Of a stretch of 64,000 nucleotides of DNA, positions 44,084 through 53,318 are shown one piece after another. The translations under genes and the position numbers were made by a program. This DNA is from Thermohalobaculum sediminis. Lineage in GTDB: Bacteria > Pseudomonadota > Alphaproteobacteria > Rhodobacterales > Rhodobacteraceae. The stretch's first letter is position 1. The number at the start of each line of letters is the position of its first letter. The stretch is from NCBI RefSeq assembly GCF_023487995.1, contig NZ_JAMFKN010000001.1:310001-374000 (forward strand), in the 5' to 3' direction. The notes beneath the pieces were generated by a model, which worked only from the letters and a program-made list of their open reading frames with translations, did no database searches and was not told the DNA's origin.

Positions 44084-44096
44084 CCACATGTTGTGG
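44084..44096 (-). promoter_or_regulatory. candidate NrdR box 1 upstream of nrdJ
   Basis: CCACATGTTGTGG, flanked as ACACCACATGTTGTGGT, matches about 12 of 16 positions of the NrdR consensus (acaCwAtATaTwGtgt). It lies about 150 bases upstream of nrdJ. NrdR represses ribonucleotide reductase genes in response to dATP. Confidence 0.55.
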
Positions 44097-44166
44097 TTTT
44101 CCGCTCGACAGCCCCCACCATCATGAAGGTTCAGAGTCGGGTCAATCCGATTTTTTGGCGCCCTTC

Positions 44167-44179
44167 CCACATTTTGTGG
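44167..44179 (-). promoter_or_regulatory. candidate NrdR box 2 upstream of nrdJ
   Basis: CCACATTTTGTGG is identical to box 1 except one base. The boxes are 83 bases apart, near eight helical turns. NrdR boxes usually occur as a pair in phase. The region between this box and tkt (44180-44442) has no further clear feature. Confidence 0.5.
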
Positions 44180-44442
44180 ATTGACGCCGCGGCTCCACTA
44201 CGCATGGTGTAAACAAATCAGGAACATCTTCGGCTGACCGGCCTGCACATAGCGCCCGCCCGCCCGGGCGCATCGGTTGGGCGCCGTATTCGCGCGGACA
44301 GCGTTGCACGTAAACCGCACTTGACCGCCTCCCGCCCGATCCGCATTGTCCCGCCGCAATCGGGCGCCGGGCCTTCCGCGCGGCGCGACGGCATCCCGGC
44401 GGGGCCGATTCCGGCCCGCCTCCACCTGCACGGGGACCAGGC

Positions 44443-46461
44443 GTGGACATCAAGGCGATGAAGGCGGCCGAGCCGCGGCTCTTCGGTATGGCGACGGCGC
44501 TGCGCGTCCTCGCAATGGACGCGGTCGAGGCCGCCAATTCCGGCCACCCCGGCATGCCGATGGGCATGGCCGACGTGGCGGCGGTGCTGTTCGACCGGCA
44601 CCTGCGATTCGATCCCAAGGCGCCCGACTGGGCCGACCGCGACCGCTTCGTGCTGTCGGCGGGGCATGGCTCGATGCTGCTCTACGGGCTTTTGCACCTG
44701 ACCGGTTATCCGGGCATGACGCTCGACGAGCTGAAGAACTTCCGCCAGCTGGGCGCCAAGACCGCCGGGCACCCGGAATACGGACACGCCGCGGGGATCG
44801 AGACCACCACCGGCCCGCTGGGCCAAGGGCTCGGCAACGTCGTCGGCATGGCGATGGCCGAGGAATCCTTGCGCGCCCGCTTCGGCCGCAAGGTGATCGA
44901 CCACCGCACCTGGGTGATCGCGAGCGACGGCTGCCTGATGGAGGGCATCAGCCAGGAGGCGATCGCCTTTGCCGGGCGCCAGCAGCTCTCGCGCCTGATC
45001 GTGCTTTGGGACGACAACGGCATCTCGATCGACGGCAAGCTGGACCTGTCGGACCGCACAGACCAGCTCGCGCGCTTTGCCGCCTCGGGCTGGGAGGTTC
45101 GCCGGATCGACGGCCATGACTATGCCCAGATCGACGCGGCGGTGGCCTGGGCGAAGGGCAACGCGCGTCCGACCCTGATCGCCTGCCGCACCCATATCGG
45201 CTTCGGCGCGCCCGGCAAGCAGGACAGCGCCAAGGCGCATGGCTCGCCGCTGGGCGCCAAGGACATCGAGGGCGCGCGCGCGGCCTATGGCTGGACGCAT
45301 GGCGCCTTCGAGATCCCCGAGTCGATCCGCAAGGACTGGCAGGCCGCCGCCGCCCGCGGCGCCGAGGCCCGCAAGGCATGGGAGGCGGCGCTGGCCGCGC
45401 TGAGCCCAGCCCGCCAGAAGGAATTCGCCCGCGTCATGGCGGGCGAGGCCCCTGCCCGGCTCGGCCGCGCCGTGGCGGCGCTGAAGAAGGACGTGAGCGA
45501 GAAAGCCCCCAAGGTTGCCACCCGCAAGGCGTCGGAGATGGCGCTGGCCGCCATCAACCCGGTGATGCCCGAGACGATCGGGGGTTCCGCCGACCTCACC
45601 GGCTCGAACAACACGCTGACCGACGGGCTTGGCACCTTCGACGAGACCAACCGCAAGGGCCGCTACGTCTATTACGGCATCCGCGAGCACGGCATGGCGG
45701 CGGCGATGAACGGCATGGCGCTGCATGGCGGCGTGGTGCCCTATGGCGGCACGTTCCTGGTGTTCTCGGACTATGCGCGCCCGTCGATGCGGCTCTCGGC
45801 CTTGATGGGCAAGCGGGTGATCTACGTGATGACCCATGATTCGATCGGCCTGGGCGAGGACGGGCCGACGCATCAGCCGGTCGAGCATCTCGCGGCGCTG
45901 CGGGCGATCCCCAACATGCTGGTCTTCCGCCCAGCCGACGCAGTGGAGACCGCCGAGGCGTGGGAGATCGCGCTGACCACCCCCGGCACCCCCTCGGTGC
46001 TGGCGCTGACGCGGCAGAACCTGCCCACGGTGAGGACTCGCCATACGGTGAAGAACCTGACCGCGCAGGGCGCCTATGTGCTGGCCGAGGCCGACCACAA
46101 GCGGCAGGCGATCCTGCTCGCCACGGGCTCGGAGGTCGAGATCGCGCTGGCCGCGCGCGAGCTGCTGGAGAAGGAAGGCATCGGCACCCGCGTCGTCTCG
46201 GCCCCGTCCTTCGAGCTCTTCGCAGCCCAGCCCGAGGCCTATCGCAAGCGCGTCCTGCCCGCGGGGCCGGTGCGCGTGGGCGTCGAGGCCGCGGTGCGGC
46301 AGGGCTGGGACCGCTGGCTTGCGGGCGAGCGCGGGCGCGACGCGAAGGCAGCCTTCGTCGGCATGGAGGGATTCGGCGCCTCGGCGCCCTATGAGAAACT
46401 CTACCAGCACTTTGGCATCACGCCGCAGGCCATTGCCGAGAAGGCGAAATCCCTGATCTGA
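44443..46461 (+). CDS. tkt: transketolase
   Basis: A 672-residue thiamine-diphosphate enzyme of the pentose phosphate and Calvin cycles, moving two-carbon units between sugar phosphates. The N-terminal [20 protein letters not shown], the ThDP motif around [16 protein letters not shown], and [20 protein letters not shown] are complete. The gene starts with GTG at 44443; an ATG five codons later (44458) is the alternative. It heads the plus-strand run tkt, (peroxidase-like), gap, pgk, fba. A GC-rich hairpin follows directly after the stop. Confidence 0.95.
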   Translation: MDIKAMKAAEPRLFGMATALRVLAMDAVEAANSGHPGMPMGMADVAAVLFDRHLRFDPKAPDWADRDRFVLSAGHGSMLLYGLLHLTGYPGMTLDELKNFRQLGAKTAGHPEYGHAAGIETTTGPLGQGLGNVVGMAMAEESLRARFGRKVIDHRTWVIASDGCLMEGISQEAIAFAGRQQLSRLIVLWDDNGISIDGKLDLSDRTDQLARFAASGWEVRRIDGHDYAQIDAAVAWAKGNARPTLIACRTHIGFGAPGKQDSAKAHGSPLGAKDIEGARAAYGWTHGAFEIPESIRKDWQAAAARGAEARKAWEAALAALSPARQKEFARVMAGEAPARLGRAVAALKKDVSEKAPKVATRKASEMALAAINPVMPETIGGSADLTGSNNTLTDGLGTFDETNRKGRYVYYGIREHGMAAAMNGMALHGGVVPYGGTFLVFSDYARPSMRLSALMGKRVIYVMTHDSIGLGEDGPTHQPVEHLAALRAIPNMLVFRPADAVETAEAWEIALTTPGTPSVLALTRQNLPTVRTRHTVKNLTAQGAYVLAEADHKRQAILLATGSEVEIALAARELLEKEGIGTRVVSAPSFELFAAQPEAYRKRVLPAGPVRVGVEAAVRQGWDRWLAGERGRDAKAAFVGMEGFGASAPYEKLYQHFGITPQAIAEKAKSLI

Positions 46462-46469
46462 ACCCGCAA

Positions 46470-46501
46470 GGGGCGCCTTCACGGCACTGTGATGGCGCCC
46501 C
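46470..46501 (+). terminator. hairpin after tkt
   Basis: GGGGCGCC and GGCGCCCC form an 8-base stem with an inner TCAC/GTGA stem, 8 bases after the stop. There is no T run; termination or 3'-end stabilisation are both possible. Confidence 0.5.
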
Positions 46502-46559
46502 GCCCGCGGGCCCGCTAGCCTCCGCCGCTCACCCAAGCGACCGATCGACGGAGGACCCG

Positions 46560-47108
46560 ATGACCCAGCGCATTCCCGCCCTGACCGATGACGAGCTGAG
46601 CGCCGAGCAGTGCGCCGCGATGGACCAGATGCGCGGCGTCTGGGGCACGCCCTGGAACATTGGCCGCACGATGGCCAACAATCCGCAGATCGTGCGCGGC
46701 TTCCTGGGCTTCTGGCAGGCCATCGACGGCTCGGGGCTCCAGCCGATGGACCGCGAGGTGATCTGCTTCGAGATGGCCGCCGCGAACGGCTGCCACTACT
46801 GCATCCCGGCGCACCGGGCGGTGGCGAAGTCGCGCGGGCTCGACCTCGCGCCCCTCGAGCGGATCGCGGCGGGCGAGGCGCTGGAGGGCGACGACCGGCC
46901 AGCGATCCTGCAGCGCCTGGTGCGCCGGCTGGTGGCGACGAAGGGCGCGCTCGACGATGCCGAACTCGACGCCGCGCGGCAGACCTTCACCAATGCCGAA
47001 CTGATCGCCATCGTGGCCGAGATCGCGCATTGCGTGTTCACCAACAGCCTCAACCGGCTGGCGCAGACCGAGATCGACCCCTTCCTGCCACGCCAGCCTA
47101 TCGCCTGA
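46560..47108 (+). CDS. carboxymuconolactone decarboxylase/AhpD-like peroxidase-related protein
   Basis: A 182-residue AhpD-fold protein. The redox motif is NGCHYCIPAHRAVA with Cys78, Cys81 and His85, the active-site pattern of AhpD-like alkylhydroperoxidases. The C-terminal ELIAIVAEIAHCVFTNSLNRL is family typical. It sits between tkt and gap but has its own hairpins on both sides and a clear start (GGAGGACCCGATG), so it is probably a separate unit that guards against peroxides. Substrate unknown. Confidence 0.85.
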   Translation: MTQRIPALTDDELSAEQCAAMDQMRGVWGTPWNIGRTMANNPQIVRGFLGFWQAIDGSGLQPMDREVICFEMAAANGCHYCIPAHRAVAKSRGLDLAPLERIAAGEALEGDDRPAILQRLVRRLVATKGALDDAELDAARQTFTNAELIAIVAEIAHCVFTNSLNRLAQTEIDPFLPRQPIA

Positions 47109-47135
47109 GCGCAGGCCCCTGCCCGCCCCTGCCGT

Positions 47136-47164
47136 CCCGCGCGTCATATCGCGGCACGCGCGGG
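47136..47164 (+). terminator. hairpin after AhpD-like gene
   Basis: CCCGCGCGT and ACGCGCGGG form a 9-base perfect stem around an 11-base loop, 28 bases after the stop. No T run follows. Confidence 0.45.
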
Positions 47165-47265
47165 CGGGCTGATTGATTCCCCTGTCAGGCCGGGTATAAG
47201 CGCGTCGAAATCACGACGCGCGCGCCCGCAGGCCCGCGCGTCCGGGCCACGAAGGGGAATTGAAC

Positions 47266-48267
47266 ATGGCGGTGAAGGTCGCGATCAACGGGTTCGGGCG
47301 GATCGGGCGCAACGTGCTGCGCGCAATCGTCGAGTCGGGCCGCACCGACATCGAGGTGGTGGCGATCAACGACCTCGGCCCGGTCGAGACGAACGCGCAT
47401 CTGCTGCGCTACGATTCGGTCCATGGCCGCTTCCCGGCCAAGGTCACCGTCAGCGGCGACACCATCCACGTGGGCCGCGGCCCGATCCGGGTGACCGCGA
47501 TCCGCAACCCCGAGGAACTGCCCTGGGGCGACGTCGATGTCGCGCTGGAATGCACCGGCATCTTCACCGACAAGGCGAAGGCCGAGGTCCACCTCAAGAA
47601 CGGCTCGAAGCGGGTGCTGGTCTCGGCGCCCTCGTCGGGCGCGGACAAGACCATCGTCTACGGCGTGAACCACGGCGTGCTCACCGGCGCCGACAAGGTC
47701 GTGTCGAACGCGTCCTGCACCACGAACTGCCTCGCCCCCGTGGCCTACGTGCTTCACCGCGCCATCGGGATCGAGAAGGGCTTCATGACCACGATCCACA
47801 GCTACACCGGCGACCAGCCGACGCTCGACACGATGCACAAGGACCTCTACCGCGCCCGCGCCGCCGCGATGTCGATGATCCCGACCTCGACGGGTGCCGC
47901 CAAGGCCGTGGGCCTCGTGCTGCCCGAGCTGAACGGCAAGCTCGACGGCGTGGCGATCCGGGTGCCGACGCCGAACGTCTCGGTCGTCGATTTCAAGTTC
48001 ATCGCCAAGCGTGCGACCTCGGTCGATGAGATCAACGCCGCCATCGAGGCCGCGGCGGGGCAGGAGCTGAAGGGCATCCTCGGCTTCACCTCCGAGCCGC
48101 TGGTGTCCATGGACTTCAACCACGACAGCCACTCGTCGGTCTTCCACATGGACCAGACCAAGGTGATGGACGGCACGCTTTGCCGCATCCTCACCTGGTA
48201 CGACAACGAGTGGGGATTCTCGAACCGCATGAGCGACACCGCGGTCGCGATGGCCGCGAAGATCTGA
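47266..48267 (+). CDS. gap: type I glyceraldehyde-3-phosphate dehydrogenase
   Basis: A 333-residue NAD(P)-dependent dehydrogenase of glycolysis and the Calvin cycle. [20 protein letters not shown] opens the Rossmann fold; the catalytic Cys151 is in [12 protein letters not shown] and the His follows in [11 protein letters not shown]. The ATG at 47266 has GAAGGGG 8 bases upstream; a TTG two codons earlier is not needed. NAD versus NADP preference cannot be told. It is followed by a hairpin and then pgk. Confidence 0.95.
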   Translation: MAVKVAINGFGRIGRNVLRAIVESGRTDIEVVAINDLGPVETNAHLLRYDSVHGRFPAKVTVSGDTIHVGRGPIRVTAIRNPEELPWGDVDVALECTGIFTDKAKAEVHLKNGSKRVLVSAPSSGADKTIVYGVNHGVLTGADKVVSNASCTTNCLAPVAYVLHRAIGIEKGFMTTIHSYTGDQPTLDTMHKDLYRARAAAMSMIPTSTGAAKAVGLVLPELNGKLDGVAIRVPTPNVSVVDFKFIAKRATSVDEINAAIEAAAGQELKGILGFTSEPLVSMDFNHDSHSSVFHMDQTKVMDGTLCRILTWYDNEWGFSNRMSDTAVAMAAKI

Positions 48268-48274
48268 CGACGCC

Positions 48275-48302
48275 GGGGGCCGCGCCGCAGGGTGCGGCCC
48301 CC
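48275..48302 (+). terminator. hairpin between gap and pgk
   Basis: GGGGGCCGC and GCGGCCCCC form a 9-base perfect stem around a 10-base loop, 7 bases after the gap stop, with only TT after it. Since pgk starts 31 bases on, it may act as an attenuator or a processing/stability element. Confidence 0.5.
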
Positions 48303-48333
48303 TTCGCATCCGCCGACCCGCCGGGACCCCGCC

Positions 48334-49536
48334 ATGAGCTTCCGCACCCTCGACGATCTCGACCTCAAGGGCAGGCGCGTGCTGATCCGCGTCGACATCA
48401 ACGTGCCGGTCCGCGATGGGCGCGTGACCGACGACACCCGCATCCGCGCCGTACTGCCCACCATCCGCGACGTGATGGCGAAGGGGGGCCTGCCCATCCT
48501 GCTCGCCCATTTCGGGCGCCCCAAGGGCAAGCCGTTGCCCGAGATGTCGCTGGGCCAGGTGGTGGATGCGCTGCACGACGCGCTGGGCGGCGAGGCGGGC
48601 CCCGCGGTGCTGTTCGCCCCCGACTGCGTGGGCCCGCATGCCGAGGAAGCAGCCGAGCGTCTCGGCCCCGGCCAGGTCCTCCTGCTCGAGAACACCCGCT
48701 TCCATGCGGGCGAGGAGGCAAACGACCCCGCCTTCGTCGAAGCGCTGGCCCGCGTGGGCGAGGTCTATGTGAACGACGCCTTCTCGGCGGCCCACCGGGC
48801 GCACGCCTCGACCGAGGGGCTGGCGCACCGCCTGCCCGCGGCGGCCGGGCGGCTGATGGAGGCCGAGCTGCGCGCGCTTGAGAAGGCGCTCGCGAGCCCC
48901 GAGCGGCCGGTGATCGCGGTGGTCGGCGGCGCCAAGGTCTCGACCAAGCTCGAACTTCTGGGCAACCTGATCGGCAAGGCGGACCAGATCGTGATCGGCG
49001 GTGGCATGGCGAATACCTTCCTCGCGGCACAGGGCAAGGACGTGGGCAAGTCGCTCTGCGAGCACGACCTCGCGCCCACAGCCCGCGAAATCCTGGGCCG
49101 GGCCACGGCGGCGGGCTGCGAGATCGTGCTGCCCGCGGACGTCGTGGTGGCGCGCGAGTTCAAGGCGGGCGCCCCGTCCGAAGTGGTGCCGGCCGACGCC
49201 TGCCCGCCCGACGCCATGATCCTCGACGCGGGCCCCGAGGCGGTGCGCGACATCGTCCGCCGCTTCGAGGGCGCGAAGACGGTGGTCTGGAACGGCCCGC
49301 TCGGCGCCTTCGAGATCGAGCCCTTCAACCGCGCGACCGACGAGGCCGCGAGCGCCGCCGCACGCCTCACCGAGGAAGGCCGCCTGCTGACCGTCGCGGG
49401 CGGCGGCGACACGGTGGCCGCGCTCAACGCCTCGGGCGCGGCTGCGAAGTTCACTTACGTCTCGACGGCCGGAGGGGCTTTCCTCGAGTGGCTCGAGGGC
49501 AAGACCCTGCCCGGCGTCGCCGCGCTCACGACCTGA
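48334..49536 (+). CDS. pgk: phosphoglycerate kinase
   Basis: A 400-residue kinase that interconverts 1,3-bisphosphoglycerate and 3-phosphoglycerate with [23 protein letters not shown] is the N-terminal signature, [20 protein letters not shown] and [20 protein letters not shown] lie in the two domains, and the C-terminus [18 protein letters not shown] is the nucleotide-site loop. Length is normal for the family (about 395). The ATG at 48334 lies 66 bases after gap. It is followed by a short hairpin and fba. Confidence 0.95.
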   Translation: MSFRTLDDLDLKGRRVLIRVDINVPVRDGRVTDDTRIRAVLPTIRDVMAKGGLPILLAHFGRPKGKPLPEMSLGQVVDALHDALGGEAGPAVLFAPDCVGPHAEEAAERLGPGQVLLLENTRFHAGEEANDPAFVEALARVGEVYVNDAFSAAHRAHASTEGLAHRLPAAAGRLMEAELRALEKALASPERPVIAVVGGAKVSTKLELLGNLIGKADQIVIGGGMANTFLAAQGKDVGKSLCEHDLAPTAREILGRATAAGCEIVLPADVVVAREFKAGAPSEVVPADACPPDAMILDAGPEAVRDIVRRFEGAKTVVWNGPLGAFEIEPFNRATDEAASAAARLTEEGRLLTVAGGGDTVAALNASGAAAKFTYVSTAGGAFLEWLEGKTLPGVAALTT

Positions 49537-49539
49537 CGA

Positions 49540-49559
49540 GGGGCGCAGGCGCGCGCCCC
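49540..49559 (+). terminator. hairpin between pgk and fba
   Basis: GGGGCGC and GCGCCCC form a 7-base perfect stem around AGGCGC, 3 bases after the pgk stop. No T run follows. Confidence 0.45.
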
Positions 49560-49597
49560 GCCGCGGCCGCACGGCCCGCAACACGAGAGAGGAACCC

Positions 49598-50527
49598 ATG
49601 AAGGCAACCCGCACCGTCCAGAAGATCCTCGCGAACTACGAGGGCGAGACCCCCGGCGTGAAGGCGAACCTGTGCCGCATGCTGATGAACGGCAAGCTCG
49701 GCGGCACCGGCAAGATGATCATCCTGCCGGTCGACCAGGGCTTCGAGCACGGGCCGGCGCGCAGCTTCGCCCCGAACCCTGCCGCCTATGACCCGCATTA
49801 CCACTACCAGCTTGCGATCAACGCGGGGCTCAACGCCTATGCCGCGCCGCTCGGCATGATCGAGGCCGGGGCGGACACCTTCGCCGGGCAGATCCCGACG
49901 ATCCTCAAGTGCAACTCGGCGAACTCGCTGATGTCGGACACGGCCGGCAAGAACCAGGCGGTGACGGCTTCGGTGGGCGATGCGCTGCGGCTTGGCTGCT
50001 CGGCCATCGGCTTCACGATCTACCCCGGCTCGGACATGGCGCTCGACATGTTCGAGGAGATCCGCGAGATGCGCGAGGAGGCAGCCGCCGCCGGCATCGC
50101 CACGGTGATCTGGTCCTATCCGCGCGGCGAGGCGATCTCGAAGGACGGCGAGACGGCGATCGACATCGCCGCCTATGCCGCGCAGATCGCGGCGCTTCTG
50201 GGCGCGCATGTCATCAAGATCAAGCTCTCGACCGACCATCTGGAACTGGGCGAGGCCAAGAAGGTCTACCAGGCGCAGAAGATCGACATCGCGACCCAGG
50301 CGGCGCGCGTCGCCCATTGCATGCAGGCGGCGTTCAACGGCCGGCGCATCGTGGTGTTCTCGGGCGGCGCCAAGAAGGGCGAGGACTCGGTCTACGACGA
50401 CGCCCGCGCGATCCGCGACGGCGGCGGCAACGGCTCGATCATCGGCCGCAACACCTTCCAGCGCCCGCGCGAGGACGCGCTGGCGATGCTCAACACGCTG
50501 ATCGACATCTACAAGGGCAAGGCCTGA
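49598..50527 (+). CDS. fba: class I fructose-bisphosphate aldolase (DhnA type)
   Basis: A 309-residue Schiff-base aldolase of the archaeal-type class I family, cleaving fructose 1,6-bisphosphate to triose phosphates. Characteristic stretches are IILPVDQGFEHGPARSF, YDPHYHYQLAINAGLNAYAA, and the Lys region GAHVIKIKLSTDHLELGEAK. FSGGAKKGEDSVYDDARAIR is the conserved phosphate-binding C-terminus. The start has AGAGAGGAACCC upstream. It ends the glycolytic gene run. A strong hairpin follows. Confidence 0.93.
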   Translation: MKATRTVQKILANYEGETPGVKANLCRMLMNGKLGGTGKMIILPVDQGFEHGPARSFAPNPAAYDPHYHYQLAINAGLNAYAAPLGMIEAGADTFAGQIPTILKCNSANSLMSDTAGKNQAVTASVGDALRLGCSAIGFTIYPGSDMALDMFEEIREMREEAAAAGIATVIWSYPRGEAISKDGETAIDIAAYAAQIAALLGAHVIKIKLSTDHLELGEAKKVYQAQKIDIATQAARVAHCMQAAFNGRRIVVFSGGAKKGEDSVYDDARAIRDGGGNGSIIGRNTFQRPREDALAMLNTLIDIYKGKA

Positions 50528-50538
50528 CCGGCGGTCCG

Positions 50539-50559
50539 GGGGCGGCGCGCCGCCGCCCC
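50539..50559 (+). terminator. hairpin after fba
   Basis: GGGGCGGCG and CGCCGCCCC form a 9-base perfect stem with a CGC loop, 11 bases after the fba stop. No T run follows. Confidence 0.5.
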
Positions 50560-50603
50560 TGGCCACCCCGCCGCCCGGCACGGCACGCCCGCGGGAGCGC
50601 CGC

Positions 50604-51035
50604 ATGACCGACCCCCGCCGCCTGATCGAGAGCCTCGGCCTCGCGCCCCATCCCGAGGGCGGCTGGTATCGCGAGACATGGCGCGCCGACGCGGGCGCGG
50701 GCGGACGAGCGGCGGGGACCGCGATCTATTACCTGCTTGAGGCCGGCGAGGTCAGCCACTGGCACCGGGTAGACGCGGCCGAGATCTGGCACTGGTATGC
50801 CGGCGCGGCGCTCGGGCTCAGCCTCTCGCCGGACGGGCGGGGCGCCGAGACCATGATCCTCGGCCCCGGCATCGAGGCGGGCGCGCGCCCGCAGCGCCTC
50901 GTCCCCGCCGGATGGTGGCAATCCGCCCGCTCGCTGGGCGCCTACACGCTGGTGGGCTGCACCGTCGCGCCGGGCTTCGAGTTCGCAGGATTCGAGATGG
51001 CGCCCCCCGGCTGGAGCCCCGACACCACCGACTGA
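50604..51035 (+). CDS. DUF985 cupin family protein
   Basis: A 143-residue cupin of the DUF985 (cupin_5) family. LGLAPHPEGGWYRETWRA, AIYYLLEAGEVSHWHRVDAAEIWHWYAG and RPQRLVPAGWWQSARSLGAYTLVGCTVAPGF are the diagnostic stretches. The function of the family is not established; sugar binding or isomerase-like roles have been proposed for cupins of this size. The ATG at 50604 has GGGAGCGCC before it. Gene order with fba and the ThiE-like gene suggests loose clustering only. Confidence 0.87.
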   Translation: MTDPRRLIESLGLAPHPEGGWYRETWRADAGAGGRAAGTAIYYLLEAGEVSHWHRVDAAEIWHWYAGAALGLSLSPDGRGAETMILGPGIEAGARPQRLVPAGWWQSARSLGAYTLVGCTVAPGFEFAGFEMAPPGWSPDTTD

Positions 51036-51152
51036 CGCCCTCCCGCGCTCACGGCACCGCACGCCGGCTCCCGAGGTGTTGAACGCCCGCCGTCATGCGT
51101 CCGTGGCCGTTCGCAGGTATGGTGAATCCCGAACGCCACGCCGAGCGAGACG

Positions 51153-51899
51153 ATGTACGCACCCGCGATCCGCTGCCCCATCGGCTATTGCCTAACCGAC
51201 CCGGAGGGCGGTTTCGCCTTCCAGCCGCCGCGCACCGTCTTCTCGACACGCGCCCGACCGCTGGGGATGCGGGCAATCCAGAACTGCCCCGCCGTCAACG
51301 GCATCGAGCGGCAACTGGTCGAGATCCCCTCGCCCGTCGGCCTGCGGCTGCGGCTCGCCAAGGGGCCGCAGGGCGGCTTCGGCATCCAGGTTGTCGAGCA
51401 GGGCACCTTCATGCAACCCGACAAGCTCCAGTCGATGCTGGTGGTCCAGCCGCCGGCGCGCTGGCGCCACCCGAAGCGGCCGGTGATGCGGCTGCGCCTG
51501 CCGTTTTTCCTCGTGACCGACGAGCCCTGCATCGCGTCGCAACTTCCGCCCTTCCTCGGCCCCTCGATCCGGCGCTGGCCGGGCACGGTGGTGGCGGGGC
51601 GCTGGCCGCTCACGCTTTGGCCGCAAGACCTCGCCTGGGCCTTCGAGTGGGACGACCCCGCGCAGGACCTAGTGCTGAAGCAGGGCGAGCCGCTCTGCCT
51701 CATGCTGTTCGAGTTCAACTCGCCCGAGAAGCGGCCCGAGATGGTCGAGGCGGCGCTCACGCCCGAACTCGAGGAATATCGCCTCGGGATGCAGGGCATC
51801 CACCACATCACCGACCGGATCGAGGAGGTCTGGGAGATGGCGCACGCCCGCAGGCCCGGGCGCCTGCTCGTGCCCGTGGCCGAGACGCTGGATGCCTGA
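51153..51899 (+). CDS. conserved hypothetical protein, first of tandem paralogues
   Basis: A 248-residue soluble protein of no recognised family, without signal peptide or membrane helix. The central part reads LPFFLVTDEPCIASQLPPFL, then RRWPGTVVAGRWPLTLWPQD and LAWAFEWDDP. The next gene repeats this pattern (LNLFFVCDEDCTLHLMPPFL, RHWPGPIVCGRFPLKSWPRP, LNAVLEWQDR), so the two are diverged tandem duplicates. Conserved Trp, Pro and acidic residues suggest a beta-rich fold with a shared surface. The two overlap by 8 bases and are certainly co-translated. The role is unknown; interaction as a heterodimer is an idea, not shown. Confidence 0.72.
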   Translation: MYAPAIRCPIGYCLTDPEGGFAFQPPRTVFSTRARPLGMRAIQNCPAVNGIERQLVEIPSPVGLRLRLAKGPQGGFGIQVVEQGTFMQPDKLQSMLVVQPPARWRHPKRPVMRLRLPFFLVTDEPCIASQLPPFLGPSIRRWPGTVVAGRWPLTLWPQDLAWAFEWDDPAQDLVLKQGEPLCLMLFEFNSPEKRPEMVEAALTPELEEYRLGMQGIHHITDRIEEVWEMAHARRPGRLLVPVAETLDA

Positions 51900-52620
51900 G
51901 CCCGTCGCCGTGCCGGTCGGCTGGCGCAACTCGTCCCCGCAGGCGTCTCTCGCTTTCTTCCCGCCCCGGCCGCTGGGCGAGGCGGCGGCGGGGGTGGCGC
52001 TGCCCGGCCTGCCGGCCGAGGGGCTGGGGAGGCGCCTCGTGCGCATCCGCGCGCCCTACGACCTGCGGCTGCGCCTCTCGCCCCCCGCGGTCCGGCCGGT
52101 GCAGGTGGGCCGCGTGCCGAAGGACAGCACGCTCAGCGAGGACGGCTTCCGCGGGCTGGTGACGCCCATCAAGCCCTCGGCGCAGCGCGACCCGGACACG
52201 GTGGCGGTGCAGGTCGCGCTGAACCTGTTCTTCGTCTGCGACGAGGACTGCACACTGCACCTGATGCCGCCGTTCCTCAGTCCGAACTTCCGCCACTGGC
52301 CGGGCCCCATCGTCTGCGGCCGCTTCCCGCTGAAAAGCTGGCCGCGCCCGCTCAACGCGGTGCTGGAATGGCAGGATCGCAGCCGCGACTGGGTGATCCG
52401 CCGCGGCGACGACCTCGCCTATGTGCTGTTCGCCTTCGACGACCCCACCAAGGTTCCCGCGCTGACCGAAGCCGCGCTCACCCCCGCCCTGCGCCGCCAC
52501 GTCGCGCAGGTTGACAATGTGAGTTCCTTCGGACGCAATGTCGGCCCGATGTTCGCCGAGGCCGAACGCCGCCGTCCCGCGCGCCTCCTGGTCCCGAAGC
52601 GCATCGGCCACACCGACTGA
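51892..52620 (+). CDS. conserved hypothetical protein, second of tandem paralogues
   Basis: A 242-residue partner of the previous gene. Shared features are the FFVCDEDC versus FFLVTDEPC strand, the PPFL motif, RHWPG, LEWQDRSRDWVIRRGD versus FEWDDPAQDLVLKQGE, and EAALTPALRRH versus EAALTPELEEY, which suggests the same fold. The first 60 residues differ and are Pro-rich (FFPPRPLGEAAAGVALPGLP). Its start is in the overlap ATGCCTGA with the previous stop. No family assignment; a hairpin follows at 52628-52653. Confidence 0.72.
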   Translation: MPEPVAVPVGWRNSSPQASLAFFPPRPLGEAAAGVALPGLPAEGLGRRLVRIRAPYDLRLRLSPPAVRPVQVGRVPKDSTLSEDGFRGLVTPIKPSAQRDPDTVAVQVALNLFFVCDEDCTLHLMPPFLSPNFRHWPGPIVCGRFPLKSWPRPLNAVLEWQDRSRDWVIRRGDDLAYVLFAFDDPTKVPALTEAALTPALRRHVAQVDNVSSFGRNVGPMFAEAERRRPARLLVPKRIGHTD

Positions 52621-52627
52621 AACCCCG

Positions 52628-52653
52628 GGCCGGCCGCCTTTCCCGCGCCGGCC
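52628..52653 (+). terminator. hairpin after the tandem paralogue pair
   Basis: GGCCGGC and GCCGGCC form a 7-base stem around a 12-base loop, 8 bases after the stop. Only TT follows. Confidence 0.4.
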
Positions 52654-52679
52654 TTCGACGCGCCGAAGATCAGGACCCC

Positions 52680-53318
52680 ATGACCCAGGAAGCGGAGGCC
52701 GCGCGCCTCTACCTCGTCACCCCCGCCAGCTTGGACCCCGAAACCCACCTCGCCGCACTCGCACCGATGCTCGCGACCGGCGCCGTCGCCTGCCTGCGGC
52801 TCGACCTCGGCGAAGGCCCCGGCGAGGACGCCTGGATCCGGGCGGCGAACCACCTGATCGGCCCCTGCCACCAGGCCGACGTGGCCCTCGTCATCGCCGA
52901 GCATCACCGGCTGGTGCGACCGCTCGGGCTCGACGGCGTGCATCTCGGTCGCAGCCGCGCGACGATCCGCGAGCTGCGCAAGACGCTGGGCCGCGACGCG
53001 ATCATCGGCGCCTTCGGCGGCGCCGAGCGCCACCGCGCGATGTCGCTGGCCGAGGCCGGGGCGGATTACGTCTCGCTCGGCCCGGTCCGGGTGCGCGGCG
53101 CGCTGGGCGACGGCGCCGCGGCGGGGGACGAGCTGTTCGACTGGTGGTCCGAGATGATCGAGACCCCCTGCGTCGCGGAAGGGGGCGTCACCCTCGACGA
53201 CGCGCGTCGCCTCGGCGCGCGCGCCGACTTCGTCGTGCCCGACCCCGCGCTGATCTGGGACAGCCCCGACCCGGCCGCCGCGCTGCGCGGCTTCGCGGAC
53301 GCCCTGCGCGGGGCTTGA
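52680..53318 (+). CDS. thiamine-phosphate synthase-like (ThiE/TenI family) protein
   Basis: A 212-residue TIM-barrel of the ThiE/TenI family. The N-terminal RLYLVTPASLD, the GVHLGRSRATIREL stretch and AEAGADYVSLGPVRV are family marks. Several catalytic positions look changed: where ThiE usually has a Lys after LR (LRxK) this has LRLD, and the GxSxH-type loop reads GAFGGAERH. It may therefore be a TenI-type or otherwise divergent enzyme rather than a true thiamine-phosphate synthase. No other thiamine genes are in the window and no TPP riboswitch was seen upstream. The start is at ATG 52680. Confidence 0.72.
   Translation: MTQEAEAARLYLVTPASLDPETHLAALAPMLATGAVACLRLDLGEGPGEDAWIRAANHLIGPCHQADVALVIAEHHRLVRPLGLDGVHLGRSRATIRELRKTLGRDAIIGAFGGAERHRAMSLAEAGADYVSLGPVRVRGALGDGAAAGDELFDWWSEMIETPCVAEGGVTLDDARRLGARADFVVPDPALIWDSPDPAAALRGFADALRGA

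Noticed and set aside
43936-44442. Cobalamin riboswitch in front of nrdJ
   Set aside because: Hairpins are present but the conserved B12-box core sequence is not seen, and the gene product itself needs B12, so repression by B12 would be odd.
52621-52679. TPP riboswitch upstream of the ThiE-like gene
   Set aside because: Only 59 bases are available and the conserved CUGAGA core is absent.
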